From Trichostrongylus colubriformis (lineage: Eukaryota > Nematoda > Chromadorea > Rhabditida > Trichostrongylidae), in assembly GCA_963978905.1 (NCBI GenBank), contig OZ022259.1, positions 17,458,068 through 17,522,067 of the forward strand: a DNA stretch of 64,000 nt, in the 5' to 3' direction. Positions 57,415 through 64,000 of the stretch are shown one piece after another (the first letter of the stretch is position 1; the number at the start of each line of letters is the position of its first letter). Under the pieces are notes generated by a model that saw only the letters and a program-made list of their open reading frames with translations, ran no database searches and had not been told where the DNA came from. The position numbers and the translations under genes are program-made.

Positions 57415-59917
57415 CTATGAAGGAAAATTGTTGCAATGATGTTCTGTACATATACAAAAGCAAATAACTGATAGGCCACTACGGCACGACAGGGTCTCCC
57501 GAATGGTACTGTAAGTCGTTTACGCAGGAAATAATGAAAGGTTCAGGCCCAAGAAACGAAAACTGATACATGTTCTATCGCCAACTTAATGAAAAAGATA
57601 GAGTGAAACTGATACTTTTGTGAATATTCCAAGAAACTCACATTCCGTATATCTGATCAATATTTCCATTTGATTGGTTTAGCGCAGATGAGACAGCGAC
57701 GAGTCCATTCGTAACTCCATGGCCAACAAACACCTGGAAAGAAGTAGCATTTAACGGGCAAAACATATCATGACTCTTCGTTACCTTACAGGGTCGTATT
57801 CATACTTTGCGGCAGCGTTTGACAAACATGCGTTTCGCGTCGTTTGACAAACGTGCGTTTCGCGTAAACGCTGATGCCGCTACGAAATCCACGCGATCAC
57901 TATATCCAATATTTGCCTGATGATTCTTCCTGCTATTCCTGTCAAATTATGCAACAAATACTAAAAGAAAACGACTGATTTTTAAGAGTTGATCATGTGC
58001 CATCTGCGTTCCATAAAAAACGCGCGTTCGCGGCGAAGTATAAATGCGGTAATAATGGAGCATAGCGTTGGAGAGTTCATCATGTTAACAGGTGATGGAC
58101 CCCCAGACCCCCAGAGCTCTATGTATTCCTCACTGATTTTAATGACACAGTATGTCGCAGTCACTTTGCGTTGTCGTAATTTCGCACGCAATTCTGCGAC
58201 CTTGCAGTGCCGCAACTTCGCGTGAAGAACCGCGGCACCGCTAAATCGCAAAGTCAAAGTCACAGAGTCGCCTATTTGCATAATCGCGCAGTTTAACGGC
58301 GGCCTAAGAAAATGCTGTAACGGATAAATGTGACAAAACCAATAGATCGGATGCACCCGAGTTATGATATTCGACACCGTCAGCATGCAAACCTTTTTAT
58401 TTCAAAAGAGTTGAGCAGCAACAGAACGGTAGTCTACAGTAGTACAGTAGTAATTTTGGAAAATAATCAGTCCTCAGAAATGCGCTTTTCATAACAACGG
58501 TCTCGCATGCGGATATCCGAAAAACGTAGGCCAGTTTCGGCCGAAAAGGAAATCACAATGGGCAGTGGGCCCCTTTCCTATGGAGGCATCTTACCATTAG
58601 ACATAGCCATTACACTTTACGACGGCGTACAGAGGAGGCACGTATGACCACTTATTCCAGGCCGAGTGGTAGTTACACCAAATGGCAAGCAGGCGGGCGG
58701 CGATCGTAAATAGCTCCCACGTATACGGCATATTCCTTTGTGAAGCACGTACTAGCTGAACCGGTAAAGCTGAGGTTATACCATACAATCAGTTTGCAGT
58801 CCGTTTGCAGTTCGACGGAAAACTAGGTGCGTATCCATCTGTAATTCTGTGGTCCACGGGATGTAGTAGTCGCAGAAACGCATGTCTGCCATGGAGTAGG
58901 TCTACTCACGACAGAAAACCGCTTCGCGGCGTCGCACTCGCGGCGCCACCAATACGACTTGCCGAATCGGTTGCCCTTGGGAGCCCGGCAAAGCGTGGCT
59001 GCGTCATCTCTGCGCTTCCACCCATGCCACACTGCCTCGCTTGAAGGCTGCCATGCCCTGCCACTAGCACTCACACCCTCCGCGCCGCACCGTGGGCGGC
59101 CACGCGATTTTTGTCGTAAGTAGACCCACACCCTGCCATGCGCACAGTGTGCTACTTTCCCGTGTAAGGGATCACCGTTTGGAGGAAAAGTAAGACGTAC
59201 TGTAGGAGTGCGCAAAACGACACTTGCGATTGTGCACAAGGTGTAACCTCAGCGTTAGACCGCCGTCAGACTTCGCTTTTGCGTTTTTGCGATTTTGTGA
59301 TGTTACGGCTCCACACCGCAAATCGCAGAATCGCAAAACACTAAATCGCAAAAAGATAAAACACGAACTCTATCGGCAGCCTTAGATTGCAGTCATACTT
59401 TGCGAGGTAGTTCAGATTGGTCAGTTCAGTTAATATCGTTAGAGTGCAAGGAACTCTTGAGACTGTACCTCACGTTCCAGTGATTTTCGCATCGCAAAAT
59501 GCTAATACAAGCTAACATACATGACAGCGATGAAAATAGCAAAATATGGTTGCCATAAAACCACAGGAAGTAAAAGCGCTATCACGAAAGAACGAAAGCT
59601 GAAAAATAGAGAAAGAAGAGCAGAAACGAGAAAGTAAACAAGTGATAGGCCAATATATGGAACATTAAATGTTCAAAATTCAAAAACTTGTGCACGAGAG
59701 GCAGTTGTCGAAGTACTGCGGTGCAATGTATGAACTAACTCCTCATTGAGAATTCATGATACGAAAGAGAAAACACAATACACCTAGATATTACCTGCCA
59801 ATCTCCAAAATCACAGCAATCGAAATCTTGGTTATCTTCGGCGAACTCAAACGATGACGTTGGTTTAAGCGCATGAACGTAACTACCAACTCGCAGACAG
59901 CGCAGTAATAGTAGCAT
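57415..59917 (-). CDS. Probable small cysteine-rich (Ly6/three-finger-like) protein
   Basis: Three minus-strand exons, 59795-59917, 57642-57733 and 57415-57508, join in phase (WQ|GTAATA; CCAG|GTG; AAT|GTGAGT; ACAG|TACC), giving 101 residues ending at TAG. The C-terminus VICFCICTEHHCNNF matches the closing pattern of Ly6/uPAR-type domains, Cys-x4-Cys-Asn; DCCDF lies near residue 36. Residues 1-16 (MLLLLRCLRVGSYVHA) could be a signal peptide, but the ATG sits just after a TATAG acceptor, so exon 1 may be internal and an upstream exon with the first cysteines may be missing. In nematodes such proteins are usually secreted or GPI-linked; I see no C-terminal GPI tail. The 2 kb intron 1 is filled by MITEs (57791-57890, 58035-58310, 58769-59388). 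The specific family is not identified. Confidence 0.5.
57791..57890. repeat. GGCC-family half element with internal direct repeat
   Basis: GGGTCGTATTCATACTTTGC resembles the family terminus. CGTTTGACAAACATGCGTTT and CGTTTGACAAACGTGCGTTT are adjacent direct copies. Confidence 0.45.
58035..58310. repeat. Degenerate GGCC/CGCAAAATCGC foldback
   Basis: GGCGAAGTATAAATGCGG at the left and TTTAACGGCGGCCTAAG at the right bound a segment rich in CGCAAAGTCAAAG and TTCGCACGCAATTCTGCG palindromes. Confidence 0.45.
58769..59253. repeat. GCTGAGGTTAYACC-family MITE, copy 3 (485 bp)
   Basis: Ends GCTGAGGTTATACC and GGTGTAACCTCAGC. The interior contains a GGCGTCGCACTCGCGGCGCC block shared with the foldbacks at 41614, 50463 and 52097, showing exchange or nesting between families. 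Confidence 0.75.
59257..59388. repeat. CGCAAAATCGC hairpin repeat
   Basis: Immediately follows the previous element. AGACCGCCGTCAGACTTCGC opens and GGCAGCCTTAG closes; TTGCGATTTTGTGATGTTAC faces CGCAAATCGCAGAATCGCA. Confidence 0.55.
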
Positions 59918-59955
59918 CTCTATAGCAAAGCTAATGATTTCTCAAAATCTCAGAA

Positions 59956-60210
59956 ATGTTTACAAAAAGATGCATAGCATTACCTGGTTCTTTGGCTGAT
60001 AAAAAATCCTTGAACGAATACCATTTCGATGGCGCCGAAACAGTTAAAACACGAGTTTCCGAATGGAGTCGAGTTCGTGTAGCGACTGATTGTGCGAACA
60101 TATCGATACCTGGTGTTCTACAACGATTTTCAGAGATCGCGCAAACACATCACCTAGCAATTAACGGTACATTCTATCTGAAGGATGTTGAATTAGCTCT
60201 AAAAGGATAG
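59956..60210 (+). CDS. Unrecognised 84-residue frame with 3' UTR signal
   Basis: One open exon from ATG 59956 to TAG 60210. A splice acceptor-like AAATCTCAG ends two bases before the ATG, as in trans-spliced nematode mRNAs, and AATAAA follows at 60353-60358. The protein is soluble and mixed in charge (NEYHFDGAETVKTRVSEW; LAINGTFYLKDVELALKG) and begins MFTKRCIALPGSL, which could be a mitochondrial leader. No transmembrane segment or known domain is apparent. It starts 38 bp from the minus-strand exon at 59795-59917, which is tight for two separate promoters, so one of the two models may need revision. It could also be the terminal exon of a longer gene. Confidence 0.4.
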   Translation: MFTKRCIALPGSLADKKSLNEYHFDGAETVKTRVSEWSRVRVATDCANISIPGVLQRFSEIAQTHHLAINGTFYLKDVELALKG

Positions 60211-60352
60211 TACACGATTTTGATTCGAAGAGTTGTGACTTGGAGAAGCCGATCAGTAGTTCAGCTGACGAGTTTGATCTGAAACTGATTCTGCTAAATA
60301 TCTGTAGGTCCCAAGGCATATATTTAGTGCTTCAATATATGGTCTAAAACGA

Positions 60353-60358
60353 GAATAA
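60353..60358 (+). terminator. Poly(A) signal AATAAA after the 59956-60210 frame
   Basis: GAGAATAAAGTTTTC lies 143 nt after the stop. Confidence 0.4.
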
Positions 60359-60602
60359 AGTTTTCTACTGCTCGAGCAGCAATTTGAACAAGCAATCAGT
60401 AATCACTAATTGATTCGAGAACTGAAAAGAGAAGGCAGAGTTAACCAAAATATATCAGAAGTAAAACAGCGGAAAATAACAACTAGCATGTTTTAAACAA
60501 AGCAAAAACAGGTCTGTGGGTAACAGAGGGCTTCCATAAAGAACTTATTTTCCAGTTTCGCCGGTAGATGAAATAAAGGGCGACGACTGACTACACTAAT
60601 TA

Positions 60603-61326
60603 TTAGGTTGTCCCGAAAGTTCCGGAACACCTCGATCACTTTTTCAAATTTATTTCTTTACGACATAAACACATTGCACTCAACAAGGTATGTCATTCTG
60701 TAGAGTAGAAAATTCTCTACCGAATGATATACAGTAGCGCTCAAAAGTCTTCGGCGAAATGGTCTTTCACTTGGGGTTTTTCACTTGTAACTTTTTTGCA
60801 ACTGCACCGATCTAAAAGAAATTTTAGTATGTTGTACCTGGATACACTGCATAATTAATATATTACTTTGGCGCTCAACGGTATAGGTTACGCGGTTATA
60901 TGAAATTTTTTGTTTCTGGAGTGCCATCGCTATGCCGTCCCGCTGTGCCGCTGTCATCAAAAGTCGTGGTCTTTCTACAATATATTAATGTTCTCTGAGG
61001 CTTGCTCGTTTTGTTTTTGTAAAGAAAGCCGTTCCCCTTGACCAAGCCTTTTACTTTTTTTGGGTGGTCTTGTAGTAAATACTTGTAAAAAACCATGAAA
61101 AGTGTCAAGCGGCACTCAAGTAGAAGGAAATGTTGGCAATAGGTTCAGGCATCACATATTAAAATTTTGTCAAATTTGATCAAGTAGAAAAAAGTTATGA
61201 CAAGCGAGTTTTGGCCGAACACTTTTGAGCGCTACTGTATGACATGCTGCAAAACGCTTTATGTTGTGAAGAAATAAATTTGAAAGAAAGAGGTCGAGGT
61301 GTTCCGGAAGTTTCGGGACAACCTAA
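60603..61326. repeat. Mariner-type MITE split by a nested Tc1-like MITE
   Basis: Inverted ends start TTAGGTTGTCCCGAAAGTTC and end GTTTCGGGACAACCTAA, flanked by TA on each side. Subtracting the nested element and its TA duplication leaves about 216 bp, a typical MITE size. Confidence 0.9.
60732..61237. repeat. Tc1-like MITE copy 2, inserted in the mariner-type MITE
   Basis: The inverted ends CAGTAGCGCTCAAAAGTCTT and AAAGTGTTCGGCC-type complement are flanked by TA at 60730-60731 and 61238-61239. Length is 506 bp, against 507 bp for copy 1 at 39047, and the two are alike over their whole length. Confidence 0.92.
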
Positions 61327-61865
61327 TATTTAACACATAACGTTCATTTTTAGGCCCCCACCACATTAAGCCGCAATTAGGCCGCGTTCATACTTCGGCG
61401 ACGGCGGCACTCTGGTAACGCGCTCCGTTTCTAAAACGCTCGACCCGACCACACTACACTATGGTTCAAAGACAGCTGGCCATGCCCTGCAACATGCTTG
61501 CCGCGAAGTCAGACACCAGAGAGGTCAGAGTACGCGACGCTGCCAAAGCTCCTTCCCTGAAAAGGCTCAGGCAAATTTGGGAGAGCCCAGACGGCGAAGG
61601 ACACGCCCCCCGCGGCAAGCAAGCATGTTGCTGGGACAGGTCAGGTATCTCCTAATCCTACATTATGATGATCGTGGCGAGAGATCATGAATTCTAATTC
61701 AAATTTAGAATAGCTTGGTATTATAACAAATTTGAAGAACACAGCCTTACAGCACTGGCACTTTCCTGCAAAGCGGGCATCAAAAGCGAATTAGATTCTC
61801 GTGGTCACAATAGGTTTTCTTACTTGGCAAGATAACTGCGGAGCCAACAGAACATCGAATGATTA

Positions 61866-62099
61866 GGCCGCGGTCATACTTTACGTGTCTGCGGCAGGGC
61901 GTGGCCGCGTATCTTGCGTCTCCACACTGCCTCGTTGCCTGCGTCATCTCTGCACCTCCCCCGTGCCACTCTCTCTCGCTGCCTGTGAGAGAGAGTGGCA
62001 CGGGGGAGGTGCAGAGATGACGCAGGCAACGAGGCAGTGTGGAGACGCAAGATACACGGTCACCCCCTGCCGCAGACACCGCAAAGTATGACCGCGGCC
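61866..62099. repeat. GGCCGCGGTCATACTT hairpin MITE, near-perfect 112 bp stem
   Basis: A 234 bp element with TTA duplicated on both sides (61863-61865, 62100-62102). The two arms are complementary almost base for base around a loop at about 61979-61987 (GCTGCCTGT). It is the best preserved copy of the family and therefore probably the youngest in the window. Confidence 0.9.
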
Positions 62100-63529
62100 T
62101 TACACTTGCGGATACCGTTTCATAAGCTCCGACGAAGATTACTTCTTTTGTAATAGTCAAAGAAAGCCTACATGACAAAAAAAAAAGCCAACCTTAAAAG
62201 AGCAATACCAGATCCTTCGTTGTCAAGGAGGACACATCTGACTATACCATTGTTCTCTACCGTTTGACAAATAGGCTGCCTGGAAATATCAGACGTCGAA
62301 TCTGCGAAAAAGATCTGACCTATCAACCGAAAGCTTCCATAACATTTCTGCGGATGTGTGTTAATAGGGCAAAAAAAGCCGTGTGACCGTTCGTGGCGCG
62401 ACGCGATGCGTGCAAGCTGAGGCGCCGAATGTGAAAGGGTCCCGAAGCGAATAACATGCCCTAAGCTAAAATAATGCGTATGAAATGTTAACTCCTTTAG
62501 GATCCAACTAAGCTTGATCCAATCAAGTCGATTAATACGCTGTGGCGCTCGGGGTGCGGGTGCGAGCTAGGGGTGCCGTATTCTTTAGGTCCTAGAAGTG
62601 ACTACACCTACATAATGCGTAGGACACCGTCATCGCTTTAGAAACCGTCAATACGGCGACCCCAGCTCTCACTAATCGCGTCACACGACGGATGCGCGAC
62701 GCTGATTTCTGTCCTAACGGCACACATCAAAATACGACTACATATATACACGCTCTCAATTCTCATGCATGTGTCGCACGCCGCAACGTGGACTTTGCCT
62801 CCTAGTACAGCGGTGTCTTCAATTTCTGAAGAGGCTGTTTCCATACCTTACGGTGATGCCGGCTGTGACGCCGGCAAAAACGCATAGTGCGAAAGGTAAA
62901 GGAACCAGGGCCACAGCATACTCTGCGTCTTTGCAGCGTCACAGCGAGAACCGGCGTCGATGCCGGTGGCAACGTCGCAAAGTATAAAGACAGTCTAACA
63001 TATTTTCGAAAAGATGCACCACCCAATAGCAGAATTTCGTAGAGTAGAATCCACACATACATAAAGCACGTCATGAGAATGCATCAAATGCAACTTCTTT
63101 TATCGTTATTATCAATGGAGCGTGATTCTCCACTACAAACTCTCCTACCTCACACCTTGAAATGTCCTGATTATACTGCGCTCTTCTGCCCCACTACCCT
63201 CATCAAAGAGGAAGAACACATACAAATGATTCTGCTCCGAGGTGTTCACTACATCAAACGATACGCAAACAGTGTCTTCGAATCCCAGGCACCACCGTTG
63301 TTCCAGTGCTGCGTGGCTGGTGACGAATGGTTCCTTCGGGGTAACATTGAAAACCTGAATTAGGAATGCGTGCTATATGAAAGTGTCTGAAAACTTTTTT
63401 TTTGCAATTCGAGGCCAAGGTGCGGTTGTTGTGGGACCTGTGACGAGCCTTGGTATTTCTCTGAACGTCTGGGCTCTCTCTCAGAGCAAATTATATACCA
63501 TGCGTCAGGTTTCACACTCGACATGCGAC

Positions 63530-63690
63530 GTGTGATGCGATGCGTTCGAGGTATGGGCGCCGCTGTAGTTGGATCCTAAAGCGACTACATGGTGAGGTTA
63601 GGGCACCGTGCGTAGTTGCTGTGTAACCGCTTCAGGACCCAACTATAGCGGCACCCTAAGCTCATACGCATCGCGTCGCAAGCGAAACGC
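63530..63690. repeat. GC-rich palindrome
   Basis: GATGCGTTCGAGGTATGGGC and TAGTTGGATCCTAAAGCG on the left face CGCTTCAGGACCCAACTATA and CTAAGCTCATACGCATCG on the right. Related words occur near 62400 and 62560, so this is a dispersed foldback family. Confidence 0.5.
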
Positions 63691-64000
63691 CGCGGTGCGA
63701 TATCTTGACGTAGGGATACACACCCCTCAGATTACGGGTGTGCAAAATTTGAACAGAAAATCCGTGTGGTCGAGTACGACGCGACGCGACAGGTGTGAGC
63801 TCCTATCGCCTTATTACTTGGGCCCTAAAACGATTATGTCTAGTAAGACGAAAGACACCATCATTTTTGCAGAACCCAATCAAAGACGCTCGCGGCTCGC
63901 ATCTATCGCGTCTCCACTCGAACGCCGCGACGCGATTTTCCTGTTTTAAAGACAACGGGAAGGGTAAATTTGGTAATTGTGGAATATGAAATTAGGGGTA

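Larger units (their letters stand above)
61327..64000. other. Repeat-rich end of window, no supported gene
   Basis: Contains a half GGCC repeat (61379-61440, TTAGGCCGCGTTCATACTTC), the long hairpin at 61866-62099, and related GC-rich palindromes at 62385-62640 and 63490-63950. The plus frame 63073-63363 (96 codons) is open but has no motif and no splice or poly(A) support, so I do not call it. Confidence 0.5.

Noticed and set aside
63073..63363. 96-codon plus frame
   Set aside because: No family resemblance, no acceptor at the start, no poly(A) signal close by, repeat-rich context.

Overview
This window is nuclear DNA of a nematode, most likely a clade V (Rhabditina) species with long introns, such as a strongylid. 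The evidence is small exons joined by GT-AG introns with TTTTCAG-like acceptors, spliced-leader-type acceptors just upstream of several start codons, proteins closest to nematode orthologues (the phosphatase comes out at 333 residues with a DYFL tail), and abundant foldback transposons. The species cannot be fixed from the sequence alone. Nearly all long open frames in the window are shadows; the real genes had to be assembled exon by exon with phase checks.

Layout: (1) 1-3275, minus strand: the 5' part of ecm-29 (proteasome adaptor ECM29), running off the left edge. (2) 5025-5391, plus: a complete two-exon mrpl-36 (mitochondrial ribosomal protein bL36m). (3) 5633-8430, minus: a complete five-exon glrx-5 (mitochondrial CGFS monothiol glutaredoxin), tail-to-tail with mrpl-36. 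(4) 9124-19510, minus: a complete ten-exon pph-4.1 (PP4 catalytic subunit), directly upstream of glrx-5 with spacing that fits a nematode operon. (5) 20533 to about 53406, plus: a complete or nearly complete 23-exon pitp-1 (class IIA phosphatidylinositol transfer protein, RdgB/Nir/PITPNM type: PITP, FFAT-like, DDHD and LNS2 regions), divergent from pph-4.1 across a 1 kb GC-rich region. (6) 57415-59917, minus: a probable small cysteine-rich, Ly6/three-finger-like gene. (7) 59956-60210, plus: an unrecognised 84-codon frame with a splice-like leader and a downstream AATAAA. The remainder to 64000 is intergenic DNA made of repeats.

The genes are household functions: proteasome tethering, mitochondrial translation, Fe-S cluster delivery, a PP4 phosphatase acting at centrosomes and in meiosis, and phosphatidylinositol transfer at ER-plasma membrane contacts. 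Two neighbouring genes (mrpl-36, glrx-5) are mitochondrial.

Introns and intergenic DNA are packed with non-autonomous DNA transposons. I resolve several families by their terminal inverted repeats and target duplications: a GGCCGCGTTCATACTT family (TTA target, PIF/Harbinger-like) that forms near-perfect hairpins; a GCTGAGGTTAYACC family; a roughly 507 bp CAGTAGCGCTC family (TA target, Tc1-like), one copy of which lies inside a mariner-type MITE; a 0.9 kb mariner relic with transposase remains; a TTAA-flanked foldback; a 1 kb TAA-flanked foldback carrying a tRNA-like piece; and a stacked composite at 35.3-36.5 kb. I found no CRISPR array, rRNA gene, intact tRNA gene or new multi-gene defence-like system. 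The points of most interest are the probable pph-4.1/glrx-5 operon and the nested transposon history.
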